Positions 16,448 through 26,098 are shown, numbered from the stretch's first letter. The stretch: DNA of 38,739 bases from Hoylesella enoeca JCM 12259 (GCF_000613405.1 NZ_BAIX01000022.1:1-38739); one strand, 5' to 3'. The notes: generated from the letters alone by a model not told the origin. Translations and numbers: made by a program.

Positions 16448-16535
16448 TGCTTTGTTGAGGGTAGGTGGGTGTGCATCGTAGGTTGGTTTGATCCAAAAAA
16501 AATGGAAATCGTTTGATGATTACATCCTTTTTACG

Positions 16536-16543
16536 TACATTTG
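16536..16543 (+). promoter_or_regulatory. Probable -7 box for the LysM gene
   Basis: TACATTTG followed by C matches the consensus and lies 19 bases before ATG at 16563. It rules out the longer in-frame start at 16488. Confidence 0.65.
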
Positions 16544-16562
16544 CAAGCGAAAAGGAAATAGT

Positions 16563-17908
16563 ATGAAATTATCATTCAGATATTTATTGTTTGTCGCAAC
16601 GTTTGCCGTGGCCTTTGTGGCAGCGGCACAGAGCACGAAGTGGCGCGATATATATAAGGTGAAGAAGAAAGACACGATTTTCAGCATTGCCAGGCAGTAT
16701 GGGATTACGGTGCCCGAACTGATGGATGCGAATCCGGAGATGAAGGGGGCGGGCTATGAACTGAAAAAGGATGATTATGTGTTTATTCCTTATGCTAAAT
16801 CGGTTGCTCCATCGCAAACGGCAACCAGACCGACTCAGAAGGGTGATATTCGTGCGCGGGCTATCAGAATTGGTGTGATGTTGCCGCTGCACAATGCGGA
16901 TGGTGATGGGCGTAGGATGGTGGAGTATTATCGTGGCTTGTTGATGGCGTGTGACAGTTTGAAGTGCAAGGGGATTTCTACGGATGTGCGTGCATGGAAT
17001 GTGGCTGCGGATACGGATATTCGCACGATTTTGCCGGATAAGAATGCAAAGGATCGCGATGTGATTTTTGGTCCGCTTTATTCGTCGCAAGTGCAATCGT
17101 TGAGTGCTTTTTGTAAGACGAATGGGATCAAATTGGTGATACCTTTTTCTATTTCGGGCGATGCTGTGGCACACAATCCGCAGATTTTTCAGGTGTATCA
17201 GTCGGCTGATATGCTCAATACGATGGCGATCAATGCTTTTGTGTCGAGATTCTCGAAACATCATCCTGTGTTTGTGGATTGCAATGATCCCGAGAGCGCG
17301 AAAGGAGCTTTCACTTCGGGTTTGCGTAATCAGTTGGAACAACGGGGCGTGAAATATAGTATCACGAATTTACGATCGAGCGAGGAGAATTTTTCTAAGG
17401 CTTTCAGTAGGACACAACCTAATGTGGTGATTTTGAATTCGGCACGCTCGCCGGAGTTGAATGTCGCTATTGCTAAGATCAACGGACTCACGGTGAATGT
17501 GCGGGAGTAGTCGTTTCACTGTTTGGATATACCGAATGGCTGATGTATACGAAATATAATCTCAACAATTTCTTTAAGTTCGACACTTATATTCCCACGA
17601 CTTTCTATTATAATCCGTTGTCGGCGGCTACTCGTCATTTGGAGAATAGTTATCGTCGATGGTTCGGTGCAGAAATGTTGTATGCTTTGCCGCATTTTGC
17701 CCTTACGGGATATGATCAGGCACAATTCTTTTTGCAGGGATTCCACCGATATGGCACGGCATTTAAGGGATCGAAGAGTGAGAATGTTTATCGGGCGCTT
17801 CAGTCGCCGATGAATTTTAAGCGTGTGGGAATGGGCGGAATGCAAAACAGTCATTTCATGTTGATTCACTACACCTATCAGCATACGATAGAGTCAATTG
17901 CCTACTGA
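16563..17908 (+). CDS. LysM-domain protein with type I periplasmic-binding domain (frameshifted)
   Basis: A signal peptide (to about residue 22, ending AAAQ) is followed by a LysM domain YKVKKKDTIFSIARQYGITVPELMDANP. Then comes a PBP1/ABC-type domain beginning IRIGVMLPLHNADGDGRRMVEYYRG. LysM binds peptidoglycan; the second domain may bind a small ligand. Near 17496-17510 the frame ends after NGLTVNVRE, but the next frame continues at once with VVVSLFGYTEWLMYTKYN, family-like sequence to 17908. One missing base explains this. Restored length is about 448 residues. PorT-like and POT genes follow with 2- and 4-bp gaps, suggesting one operon. Confidence 0.8.
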
Positions 17909-17910
17909 AA

Positions 17911-18649
17911 ATGCGTAAGTTCTTCTTTTTTTTTAGCGTTGTTTTGCACGCTTCATGCAGTTGCACAGGTGGGACAACATCGCAGTGACTTCTCCATTGG
18001 CTTCAATGGCGGCTATGTGCTGAGTTCAGTTTCGTTCAGTCCGTCGATTCCTGAAAAGATGCACGGCGGTGTGACGGGGGGCGTGTCATTGAAATATGTG
18101 TGCGAGAAATATTTCAACACCATCTGTTCGATTTATGCGGAGGTGAATTATGCGTCTCTCGGTTGGAAAGATAAGATTCAGGACGTGAATAATGGTCCCG
18201 TCATCAACGAGACGACCGGACTTCCGGAAGCATACAGCCGCACCATTAATTATATACAGATACCGGTCTTTGCTCACTTGGCTTGGGGTAAAGAGCGTCG
18301 CGGATTACAATTCTTTATCAATCTCGGGCCTCAATTCGGACTTTATCTGAATGAGTCTACCTCCATGAATTTTGATTTTGAAAAGCGCAATAAGACAGCT
18401 CGTTCGAGCGCAATTGTGGCACAAGACACAATGGCAGTTGAAAAGAAGTTCGACTATGGGATTGCTGCCGGCTTGGGATTGGAATATACCGTGCCTCGCG
18501 TAGGACATTTCTTGGTGGAAGGCCGCTATTATTATGGTCTCGGAAATATTTACGGCGACAGTAAGCGCGACTATTTTGGGCGATCCAACTTCGGCAATAT
18601 CGTATTGAAGATGACATACCTTTTTGACTTAACTAAAACCAAAAAATAA
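17911..18649 (+). CDS. PorT-like outer-membrane beta-barrel protein (frameshift in T-tract)
   Basis: The mature part (about 236 residues from 17939) has the alternating strands of a small outer-membrane barrel, starting QHRSDFSIGFNGGY and ending VLKMTYLFDL, a typical barrel C-terminus. It resembles the PorT family (PF13568). The natural start is ATG at 17911, giving MRKFFFF, but a run of nine T (17926-17934) puts it out of frame. With eight T the signal peptide would read MRKFFFFLALFCTLHAVAQ. Without this, only a TTG at 17939 is available in frame. Either the tract is miscounted or it varies and switches the gene. It lies 2 bp after the LysM gene. Confidence 0.82.
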
Positions 18650-18653
18650 AACT

Positions 18654-20173
18654 ATGTTTGAAAATCAACCTAAGGGTCTGTTTGCATTGGCGTTGGCCAA
18701 CACAGGCGAACGTTTCGGGTATTACACCATGATTGCAATCTTCGTCTTGTTCTTAAAGGCGAATTTCGGGTTTTCGCCCGCTGTTGCCGGCAACATTTAT
18801 GCTGTATTCTTATCGTTAGTTTATTTCCTTCCGTTCGTCGGCGGAATTTTAGCCGATAAATTCGGCTACGGCAAGATGGTCACTGCCGGTATTCTCGTGA
18901 TGTTTGTGGGGTATCTCACCTTGCTTTGCCATTGGGCGCCAACACAGTTGCCATTTTGGCAATGGGTGCGGCACTCCTGATGATTTCGGCCGGAACAGGA
19001 TTGTTTAAAGGCAATCTGCAAGTGATGGTGGGTAATCTTTACGATTCGCCCGAGTATGCCGGCAAGCGCGATTCGGCCTTTTCCATCTTCTATATGGCTA
19101 TTAACATTGGTGCACTCTTTGCTCCCAGCACAGCCGTTGGTATCATGAATTATGCGCAGCATCATTTAGGTGTAAGCGTGAACGACTCTTATCATTTTGC
19201 TTTTGGCGTTGCTTGTATTTCATTAATAGTCTCCATCCTGATTTATTATACATTCCGACGCACATTCAAACATGTTGAAGGGTCGGTGGGCCAAGCAGTC
19301 AAGACAGATACGAATGTGGCAGAACTCACACCCAAAGAGACCAAAGAACGCATCACTGCACTCGTTTTGGTCTTTGCTGTGGTGGTTTTCTTTTGGATGG
19401 CCTTCCATCAGAACGGACTCACATTGACGCTTTTTGCCGACGAATTTGTGGCTAAGAGCGCAACAGGATTCGACAGTATGTTTTTTGATGTGATGAATCT
19501 CGTTTTCACGGTATTCATTGTTTACGGACTTTTCTCTTTGTTCCAGGCCAAGACTTCACGTGCAAAATTGATTTCTGCATTGGTTGTTATTCTGTCTGTT
19601 TGCGGACTGATCTATAAATATAACACGTTGCCCGAATCCACAGAGCTTGCTGCTCCGATCTTCCAGCAGTTCAACCCGTTCTTCGTAGTAGCCTTGACAC
19701 CGGTATCGATGGCTATTTTCAGTTGGCTCGGAAGAACCGGAAAGGAACCTTCTGCACCTCGCAAGATCGCTTACGGAATGATGGTGGCTGCCATGGGATT
19801 CGTTATTATGACGATTGGTTCTATCGGATTACCTTCGCCTGCGGAGCAAGCAGCAGCTACGGCAGCCGGAACTGCAACATTTGTTTCGCCTAACTGGCTC
19901 ATCAGCACTTATCTCGTGCTCACGTTTGGAGAGTTATTGTTGTCGCCGATGGGTATCAGTTTCGTCAGCAAGGTGGCTCCTCCGAAATACAAGGGCATGA
20001 TGATGGGCGGATGGTTTGTAGCCACAGCCATCGGAAATTATCTCACCAGTATTCCCGCTTTGTTGTGGGGCAACGCGTCACTTTACGTTGTCTGGGGCTT
20101 ACTCATCGGTTTGTGCTTCCTCGCAGCCCTCTTTATGTTTATCATTATGAAACGTTTGGAGCGAGTTTGCTGA
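18654..20173 (+). CDS. POT-family peptide/H+ symporter (frameshifted)
   Basis: The product is a proton-dependent oligopeptide transporter. The N-terminus has the family motif ANTGERFGYYTM (ExxERFxYY type), and later parts hold GTGLFKGN and FSIFYMAINIGALFAP. The protein has about 12 to 14 membrane segments. Codons run from 18654 to near 18925, then the frame breaks: one missing base within 18921-18926 separates VGYLTL from PLGANTVAILAMGAALL. Restored length is 506 residues, normal for the family. It imports di- and tripeptides with protons across the inner membrane. It is last in the LysM-PorT-POT unit, closed by the terminator at 20198. Confidence 0.87.
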
Positions 20174-20197
20174 TCTGATTTCACGTCTTTAAGATAT

Positions 20198-20240
20198 TGC
20201 CCCGAATGCGACAACGCGTCGACATTCGGGGCATTTTATT
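20198..20240 (+). terminator. Terminator after the POT transporter
   Basis: An 11-bp perfect stem, TGCCCCGAATG with CATTCGGGGCA (20198-20208 with 20223-20233), includes an inner CGAC/GTCG pairing and is followed by TTTTATTT. Confidence 0.9.
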
Positions 20241-20273
20241 TGCCTGATCTTCACGTTAACGACAAACAATTCG

Positions 20274-20361
20274 GCAAATAACCGTTGATTGGCATGTAAT
20301 CAACGGTTAATCAAAGCGCAATTGACCGTTAACCGCGTTTCAATTGAGCGTTGATTGAAAA
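20274..20361. repeat. 22-bp phased repeat array E (4 units)
   Basis: GTTGATT, GTTAATC, GTTAACC and GTTGATT occur at 20284, 20306, 20328 and 20350, exactly 22 bp apart. The units show the near-palindromic core most clearly, for example CAACGGTTAA and GACCGTTAAC. The array lies between the POT terminator and ligA. From 20362 to 20460 I see no gene. Confidence 0.9.
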
Positions 20362-20460
20362 GATTGGAATATCGGATCGTAAGTTTTTGACATGTCATGC
20401 GGATAACCGAAAGGTTGGTCTTAACCGAAAAAGAGACGTTGAAGTGTAGAGATTTTTTCG

Positions 20461-20468
20461 TAACTTTG
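20461..20468 (+). promoter_or_regulatory. Probable -7 box for ligA
   Basis: TAACTTTG followed by C, 17 bases before the ligase start codon. Confidence 0.65.
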
Positions 20469-20485
20469 CGGAAAATTTTAGTGCG

Positions 20486-22489
20486 ATGGAACAAGATATA
20501 GTGCAGATCATGCGGCAATTGATTGATCAGCTCAATCGCGCATCCAACAGTTACTATGGCGGTTTGGGCGAAAAAATGACCGACTATGAATGGGATGCAA
20601 AGTTTGATGAACTCAAACGCTTGGAACAGGAAGCTGGAATCGTGTTGCCCGATAGTCCTACGCAAAATGTGTCCGATGGCGAAAGCAATGGCCAGCGAGA
20701 GGCGCATGAGTTTCCAGCATTGTCGTTGGCCAAGACCAAACAACCCGAAGATATTGTGAAATGGGCCGAAGGAAAACCCGTTTGGCTATCGTGGAAGTTG
20801 GATGGATTGACACTTGTCGTCACCTATGACAATGGGCGGCTCACCAAGGTGGTCACGCGTGGCAACGGACATGCCGGTACCAACGTCACCCGATTGGCCC
20901 CTGCCATCCAAGGTTTGTTGCCTGTCATTAAGGCCAAAGGTCATACGGTGATCCGCGGCGAAGCTGTGATTTCTTATGCAGATTTCGAACAATATAATAT
21001 GGAAGCCGATGATTCGTTTGCCAATCCACGTAATCTGGCAGCCGGATCGTTTACGTTGAAAGATGTGGATGAGGTGCGACCGCGTCACATCCAATGGATT
21101 CCGTTCACGCTGGTGCACACCGATGAGGAGATCGATTCGTGGAGAGAGCAGATGAATTGGCTTGCAGCGCAAGGTTTGAAACCCGTCGAACATGAATTGA
21201 TAAATAACCCCACGATAGATCGCGTGCAAACTGTCATCGATCGCTGGACCGAAAAAGTGACGCGTCACAACAATCCTTTCCCCGTCGATGGACTTGTCGT
21301 CGCTTTTGACGACACGATTTTTGCGGCTACGGGATCGGTCACCGGACATCACGCCACACGCGCAGGATTGGCTTTCAAATGGCAAGATGAATCGGCCGAA
21401 ACCACGCTCGATCATATCGAATGGTCGTGTGCGGCCTCTACGATATCGCCTGTTGCCGTGTTCGATCCCGTTGAATTAGAAGGGACAACGGTCAAACGGG
21501 CATCGCTTTGCAATATCAGTGAATGCGAACGATTGGGTATCGGCGGTCCCGGTACATGTCTTTCAGTTATCAAAGCTAATAAGATTATTCCCAAAGTTAT
21601 CAAGGTGAGTAAGACGGTGGGCAGTTTGGAGATTCCTCATCACTGCCCTGTATGCGGGTCGGATACGCGGATTATGACCAGCGAACACAGCGAAACGCGC
21701 ACGCTGCATTGCACGAACGAGGCATGTCCGGCTAAACAATTGAGAAAGTTTGCACGCTTCGTGTCGAAAGCCGGAATGGATATCGACGGCATTTCGGAGC
21801 AGACCTTGGCTAAGTTTATCAACTTGGGATGGATCAGCGAATATACAGATATTTACCGATTGCAGGTTCATGCTCATGAGATGGCGGCTCTTGAAAGATT
21901 CGGTGAACAATCGGTGAGCAAGTTGTTGCAATCCATTGAGAATTCACGAAATGTGGAAGCACGTCACTTTCTCTATGCGCTGACGATTCCGATGTGTGGT
22001 GTCGACGTTTGCAAACGATTGCTTGATGCACTTGATCTGCATGAATTCATTCGGCAAGCTCGCCTGGCTGAACGACCGGACGTATTTGCCGACATTCCGG
22101 GAATAGGCCCGGAGAAATCGGCTTCGATCGTGCGATGGTTTAGAAAGGCGCCTAATGCTTCTATGATTGACCGTTTATTGTCTGAGCTTCATATCCGACA
22201 GGAAGCTGTGTCTTTATCGGGCAAGCTGTGTCAAGGACTCACTTTCGTTGTCACGGGCGATGTTCATCGGTATAAGAATCGATCGGAATTGAAGACTTAT
22301 ATTGAGTCGCAGGGTGGGAGAGTGGCCGGGAGCGTCAGTAAATCCACCAATTTCCTGATCAATAATGATCTTAATTCCACATCAGGTAAGAATAAAAAAG
22401 CCAAAGAATTGGGTATCGAGATCATTTCAGAAGACCAGTTTCTTACACGATTTTCAGCCGACAATGCTGTCACTCCCAGTGTTTTTTAA
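20486..22489 (+). CDS. ligA: NAD+-dependent DNA ligase (divergent LigA type)
   Basis: The 667-residue protein has the full LigA layout: Ia domain, adenylation domain with KLDG at 104-107 (nucleotide attachment on Lys104), OB fold, a four-Cys zinc finger (CPVC, then CTNEAC), helix-hairpin-helix region with DIPGIGPEKSASIV, and a C-terminal BRCT domain from about 585. It seals DNA nicks using NAD+. Several motifs differ from the main bacterial LigA: TRGNG instead of TRGDG, and ALSLAKTK in place of the usual MLSLxNxF. This resembles the second ligase form I recall from Clostridia. A canonical LigA may exist elsewhere in the genome, so this could be a paralogue. Confidence 0.9.
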   Translation: MEQDIVQIMRQLIDQLNRASNSYYGGLGEKMTDYEWDAKFDELKRLEQEAGIVLPDSPTQNVSDGESNGQREAHEFPALSLAKTKQPEDIVKWAEGKPVWLSWKLDGLTLVVTYDNGRLTKVVTRGNGHAGTNVTRLAPAIQGLLPVIKAKGHTVIRGEAVISYADFEQYNMEADDSFANPRNLAAGSFTLKDVDEVRPRHIQWIPFTLVHTDEEIDSWREQMNWLAAQGLKPVEHELINNPTIDRVQTVIDRWTEKVTRHNNPFPVDGLVVAFDDTIFAATGSVTGHHATRAGLAFKWQDESAETTLDHIEWSCAASTISPVAVFDPVELEGTTVKRASLCNISECERLGIGGPGTCLSVIKANKIIPKVIKVSKTVGSLEIPHHCPVCGSDTRIMTSEHSETRTLHCTNEACPAKQLRKFARFVSKAGMDIDGISEQTLAKFINLGWISEYTDIYRLQVHAHEMAALERFGEQSVSKLLQSIENSRNVEARHFLYALTIPMCGVDVCKRLLDALDLHEFIRQARLAERPDVFADIPGIGPEKSASIVRWFRKAPNASMIDRLLSELHIRQEAVSLSGKLCQGLTFVVTGDVHRYKNRSELKTYIESQGGRVAGSVSKSTNFLINNDLNSTSGKNKKAKELGIEIISEDQFLTRFSADNAVTPSVF

Positions 22490-22566
22490 TGAGGTTTCAT
22501 GACATTTCGTATTCGGTCTGATAAGAATATCTCGGTAAAAATTATTTGCGATGCAGAAAGATTGTG

Positions 22567-22574
22567 TAATTTCG
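22567..22574 (+). promoter_or_regulatory. Possible -7 box for rhodanese gene
   Basis: TAATTTCG is one base off TAnnTTTG and lies 43 bases before the chosen start. Confidence 0.4.
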
Positions 22575-22617
22575 CACGACAATGCAACAATTTGATGCTA
22601 TAAATATGTATAAAACA

Positions 22618-23004
22618 ATGAAGAACCTATTGATGTTATTATTGTCCGTGGTTGGTTTTCAAGTATCGGCTTGCGGACAAAAGACAGTTCCGGAGATGGA
22701 TGCCGCTCAATTCCACAGCTTGATTCAGCGCGATTCTGTGCAGCTTGTCGACGTGCGAACAGCCGAGGAATATGCCGAAGGAAAGATCCATGGGGCATTG
22801 AATATCAATGTCTTGGAGAGCAATTTTATGACTAAGGCAGAGAAACTCTTGGTTAAGAGCCGGCCAATTGCCGTTTATTGTCGTTCAGGAAAGCGTTCTT
22901 TGAACGCTGCGAAACGCTTACTTGCAGCAGGATTTGATGTTATTAATCTGAAAGGCGGAATTATCGGCTGGACATCAGCAGGTTTTCCCGTCGATAAGGA
23001 ATAA
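22618..23004 (+). CDS. Rhodanese-like lipoprotein
   Basis: The 128-residue protein starts MKNLLMLLLSVVGFQVSACGQ, a lipoprotein signal with Cys19. The single rhodanese domain shows VQLVDVRTAEEYAEGKIHGALNINV and the active loop CRSGKRS. Rhodaneses move sulfane sulfur through this Cys; the partner is not known. I chose 22618 because the signal peptide begins there. Two upstream ATG codons in frame (22582 and 22606) add 12 or 4 polar residues. The Cys-rich membrane protein follows 4 bp after the stop. Confidence 0.88.
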   Translation: MKNLLMLLLSVVGFQVSACGQKTVPEMDAAQFHSLIQRDSVQLVDVRTAEEYAEGKIHGALNINVLESNFMTKAEKLLVKSRPIAVYCRSGKRSLNAAKRLLAAGFDVINLKGGIIGWTSAGFPVDKE

Positions 23005-23008
23005 ACAA

Positions 23009-23203
23009 ATGGCTTGGCAGTATGTGATCATCGCATTGGTTATCACTGCATGTCTGTTTTACATAGCACACCGATTGCGCCGCACGATTCGCTCGGCAGG
23101 CGATCCATGCAGCGGTTGTTCCGGCTGTGCATTGCATGATCAGATGGTCAAAAAGCATGGAAGAGCTAAGAAAATACGGCAATGTCCAAATAAAAAGGTA
23201 TAA
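23009..23203 (+). CDS. FeoB-associated Cys-rich membrane protein
   Basis: The 64-residue protein has one N-terminal membrane segment (about 4-22), then a short stretch CSGCSGCALHDQM with CxxCxxC. This fits the FeoB-associated Cys-rich family PF12669, small proteins usually found near ferrous iron transporters. No feoB is in this window; here it pairs with a rhodanese, 4 bp upstream. The Cys motif could bind iron or another metal (inference). Confidence 0.8.
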   Translation: MAWQYVIIALVITACLFYIAHRLRRTIRSAGDPCSGCSGCALHDQMVKKHGRAKKIRQCPNKKV

Positions 23204-23230
23204 AATGTTTGGCATTCCAGATATTTTAGT

Positions 23231-23238
23231 TACCTTTG
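23231..23238 (+). promoter_or_regulatory. Probable -7 box for tRNA-Cys
   Basis: TACCTTTG followed by C, 18 bases before the tRNA. Confidence 0.65.
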
Positions 23239-23256
23239 CAAGCGAAAATTGGCAAT

Positions 23257-23327
23257 GGTACCTTGGCCGATCGGTTAGGTAACGGTCTGCAAAACCGTGT
23301 AGAGCAGTTCGACTCTGCTAGGTACCT
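23257..23327 (+). tRNA. tRNA-Cys (anticodon GCA)
   Basis: A full cloverleaf can be drawn by hand. The acceptor stem is GGTACCT with AGGTACC, seven perfect pairs. The anticodon stem ACGGT/ACCGT encloses CTGCAAA, so the anticodon is GCA (Cys). The T arm AGCAG/CTGCT has loop TTCGACT. The discriminator base is T and CCA is not encoded. A -7 box lies 18 bases upstream and a terminator 10 bases downstream, so it is probably a one-gene unit. Confidence 0.97.
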
Positions 23328-23337
23328 CTAAACAAAT

Positions 23338-23380
23338 TCGGGAATCTCTTTTCATAAAGATGATTCCCGATTTGTTGTTA
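23338..23380 (+). terminator. Terminator after tRNA-Cys
   Basis: A 9-bp stem, TCGGGAATC with GATTCCCGA (23338-23346 with 23362-23370), is followed by TTTGTTGTTA. Confidence 0.85.
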
Positions 23381-23474
23381 TAGAGTTTACGAGAACATCC
23401 TACACAAGTTCTGATACGGTGCATCTAACTGATGTGCCAGGGATTGGATGAATCCTCATAAATAGGAAAAAATA

Positions 23475-24410
23475 ATGGCGTATATTGGTGAAATCATTTC
23501 TTTGGGAGTTGCTTTCTCACTCACGGTGGCGGCACTTTCTTGCGAAGTTGCCGGCAGGCGATGGGGCGGGTTGGTGTTGAATGTGTGGCGAATGCTGCTC
23601 GGCTGCGTTTTATCTTGTGTTTTAACTGGCGTGTTGGTGGGTTATCCGCTTCCGATTTATGCACAAGCCGACACGTGGATGTGGCTCGCACTGTCGGGAT
23701 TTGTTGGTTACTTTTTCGGCGACTGGTGTCTGTTGAACAGTTATCTCACCATCGGATCACGTTACGGACAGCTTCTTGTCACGCTGTCGCCAATGTATGC
23801 GGCTGTATCTGCATGGCTTTTGATGGACGAAAAACTGAGTTGGCAGAGCTTGATAGCCATGACTGTGACCATTATCGGTATTGCAGTGTCGGTGCTCGGA
23901 CGTGGAGAGAGCAGTAGGTTGTCGCTCCAATTGCCGCTCAAAGGTGTGCTCTACGGCATCGGAGCAGGTGTTGGTCAAGGGTTGGGATTGGTTCTTGGCA
24001 TGATGGGAATTAAAACTTACATCGCCGAAGTGCCTGTCGACATACTTCCGAAGATTGGTCCGCTATTGCCGTTTAGTGCCAATGCCATTCGTTGCATCAC
24101 TGGTTTGATCTGCTTCACAGCATGGTTGCTGCTCAAAGGAGAGGGCAAAACATTTGTTCGCAGCATGCAAGATCGTAAAGGAATGTGGGCCATGATCATC
24201 GCAGTGATCAGCGGACCGCTCGTGGGTGTAGGCTTTTCGTTGGTCGCCGTGCAATATACTGCGGCGGGAATAGCCAGCACGTTGATGTCGATGAGTCCCA
24301 TTGTCATTCTGCTTCCATCTTATTATATGTTCTATCAACGACTCACGGTCAAGGGAGTGATTGGTGCAGTTATTTCCGTTATCGGCGTATCGCTGTTCTT
24401 CTTATTGTGA
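23475..24410 (+). CDS. DMT-superfamily (EamA) transporter
   Basis: The 311-residue protein has about ten hydrophobic segments in two EamA-type halves (about 5-140 and 155-310). Family-like signs are FFGDWCLLNSYLTIGSRYGQLLVTLSPMYAAVSAWLLMDEKLSW in the first half and GIASTLMSMSPIVILLPSYYM in the second. DMT permeases move metabolites across the inner membrane, often outward; substrate unknown. It stands alone between tRNA-Cys and the men operon. I see no good -7 box in the 100 bp before it. Confidence 0.88.
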   Translation: MAYIGEIISLGVAFSLTVAALSCEVAGRRWGGLVLNVWRMLLGCVLSCVLTGVLVGYPLPIYAQADTWMWLALSGFVGYFFGDWCLLNSYLTIGSRYGQLLVTLSPMYAAVSAWLLMDEKLSWQSLIAMTVTIIGIAVSVLGRGESSRLSLQLPLKGVLYGIGAGVGQGLGLVLGMMGIKTYIAEVPVDILPKIGPLLPFSANAIRCITGLICFTAWLLLKGEGKTFVRSMQDRKGMWAMIIAVISGPLVGVGFSLVAVQYTAAGIASTLMSMSPIVILLPSYYMFYQRLTVKGVIGAVISVIGVSLFFLL

Positions 24411-24440
24411 GTGAGTTAGCAAGGGCTTGTTTTGTGCTTT

Positions 24441-24528
24441 GCAATCAATGGTCTTTCATCAAGCGAAAAATCATTAGTTGCGAAGTGTTTAACCGTTAAT
24501 CACAAGGCGTTTAGATGTTTCTTAGGAC
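24441..24528. repeat. 22-bp phased repeat array F (4 units)
   Basis: Units start at 24441, 24463, 24485 and 24507, each 22 bp apart and beginning GC or GT. The third holds TTAACCGTTAA, a perfect dyad. The array lies between the DMT gene and the menaquinone operon promoter. Confidence 0.85.
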
Positions 24529-24568
24529 TTATCTCATGACGATCGTTCCGACTTTCGACAAAATATCG

Positions 24569-24576
24569 TAACTTTG
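24569..24576 (+). promoter_or_regulatory. Probable -7 box of the menaquinone operon
   Basis: TAACTTTG followed by C, 26 bases before menI. It is the only good box before the six men genes. Confidence 0.65.
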
Positions 24577-24602
24577 CAAGAGGATCAACAGAGGATCATA
24601 CA

Positions 24603-25016
24603 ATGAATATCGAACAGATCAAAGAGACGATTGAGAAACGACCGAGCTTGTCTTCGGCGCTCGGAATGGAGTTTATTTCTACACCCGAAGACGACACTTG
24701 CATGGCCAGGATGCTTGTAGACGAACGCAACCGACAGCCGTTCGGTTTCTTGAGTGGTGGTGCTTCGTTGGCCTTAGCCGAGAATTTGGCTGGTGTCGGA
24801 TCGCTTGCACTTTGTCCGGGAGAGATCAGTGTGGGAATCAACGTCAGCGGAAGTCATGTCAAGGCGGTGATGGAGGGCGACACTGTGACGGCTTTTGCCC
24901 GACTGCAACACAAAGGGCGCACGCTTCATCAATGGCAGGTGGAGATCAAAGACAGTGCCGGCGATCTCATTTCTTCAGTGCAAGTGACCAATTATATTGT
25001 GCGTCCTACCCAATAA
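24603..25016 (+). CDS. menI: Hotdog thioesterase, probable DHNA-CoA hydrolase
   Basis: The 137-residue protein has the hotdog thioesterase fold: MARMLVDERNRQPFGFLSGGASLALAENLAGVGS, where the Gly-Gly-Ala helix and following Glu match the PaaI/YbdB-like active site. Placement at the head of the menF-D-B-C-E genes indicates that it releases 1,4-dihydroxy-2-naphthoate from its CoA ester, made by MenB (inference from context). A general acyl-CoA thioesterase is the alternative. menF begins 1 bp after its stop codon. Confidence 0.88.
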   Translation: MNIEQIKETIEKRPSLSSALGMEFISTPEDDTCMARMLVDERNRQPFGFLSGGASLALAENLAGVGSLALCPGEISVGINVSGSHVKAVMEGDTVTAFARLQHKGRTLHQWQVEIKDSAGDLISSVQVTNYIVRPTQ

Positions 25017-25017
25017 G

Positions 25018-26085
25018 ATGGATTGTTTTGCCTATTATCGATTGCCTTACAGCGATCATTTCACAGGGTTGCGACAGTCTCATGGGGAACCTCGTGTGTT
25101 GGCTTCGGCAACAGAATTGGGCGGGCAGCGTGGTTTCGTAATGGCTCCTTTTGCCGTTTCGGCCGACTGCCCAATACTTTTGCTCGTGCCCGATGAAGTG
25201 GAAGAGCGTCCCGTTCCGCCCTTGGATGCGTTGCCGCGAACATCGATTCAGCTTGCGATGAAGGGCGAACGATCAAGCTACTCTACTGATTTTGCAAAGT
25301 TTCATCAGTCGCTTTGCGATGGTGTTTTCAGCAAAATCGTCTTAGCGCGCTGTGTAGAAGTCACGCCTCATAAGGCAATCGAGGCAGAGACATTGTTTTT
25401 TCGGGCCTGCCGATTATATCCTCGGATGTTTGTTTCGTTGTTTTCCACCCCCGTGTGCGGCACTTGGCTGGTGATCACCCCGGAGATTCTGCTCGACGGG
25501 AATGGCTCTCAATGGCACACGATGGCACTTGCCGGCACGATGAGATCGGCTCAAACGGGATTGGATTCCGATGATGTCTCTTTGGCAAAACGATCTGATA
25601 AAAACGGCGGCAACATCACGTGGTCAGACAAAAATATCCAAGAACAACGCTATGTTGCCACTTATTTAGCAAACAGTTTGGCTCGGTTTGCCACAGATAT
25701 TATCGAAACGGGACCGCGAACCGTGCATGCTGGACATCTCGTTCACCTGCGCAGCGACTTCCATTTCACATTGTCCGACGGGCAAACGATTGGCAGTTTG
25801 ATCGACGCTTTGCATCCCACGCCCGCCGTTTGCGGTCTGCCCAAAGCCGAAGCCCGCCGTTTTATCCTTGCCCATGAGCATACGCCGCGCCGTTATTACA
25901 GTGGTTTTGCAGGTCCATTTGATTTTAAAGGCCCGACGCATCTTTATGTTTCGTTGCGCTGCATGCAGATTTCGAACAGTCGTTACCGGCTTTATGCCGG
26001 CGGCGGATTGCTTCCCGAGAGCACGGAACAGCAGGAGTGGGAGGAAACCGAAGCCAAAATGGAAACGGCATTGAACATTTTTTAG
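25018..26085 (+). CDS. menF: Isochorismate synthase
   Basis: The 355-residue protein belongs to the chorismate-binding family. It shows FSKIVLARCVE, MALAGTMRSA, HPTPAVCGLPKAEA, YYSGFAGPFDF and RLYAGGGLLPES, in order, including the Mg2+ and chorismate loops. It converts chorismate to isochorismate, the first committed menaquinone step. Length is shorter than E. coli MenF (about 430), mainly at the N-terminus, as in other Bacteroidota. I chose ATG 25018, 1 bp after menI stops; a GTG at 24997 overlapping menI is possible. menD follows with 13 bp. Confidence 0.93.
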   Translation: MDCFAYYRLPYSDHFTGLRQSHGEPRVLASATELGGQRGFVMAPFAVSADCPILLLVPDEVEERPVPPLDALPRTSIQLAMKGERSSYSTDFAKFHQSLCDGVFSKIVLARCVEVTPHKAIEAETLFFRACRLYPRMFVSLFSTPVCGTWLVITPEILLDGNGSQWHTMALAGTMRSAQTGLDSDDVSLAKRSDKNGGNITWSDKNIQEQRYVATYLANSLARFATDIIETGPRTVHAGHLVHLRSDFHFTLSDGQTIGSLIDALHPTPAVCGLPKAEARRFILAHEHTPRRYYSGFAGPFDFKGPTHLYVSLRCMQISNSRYRLYAGGGLLPESTEQQEWEETEAKMETALNIF

Positions 26086-26098
26086 CCATTCTGTGGAT

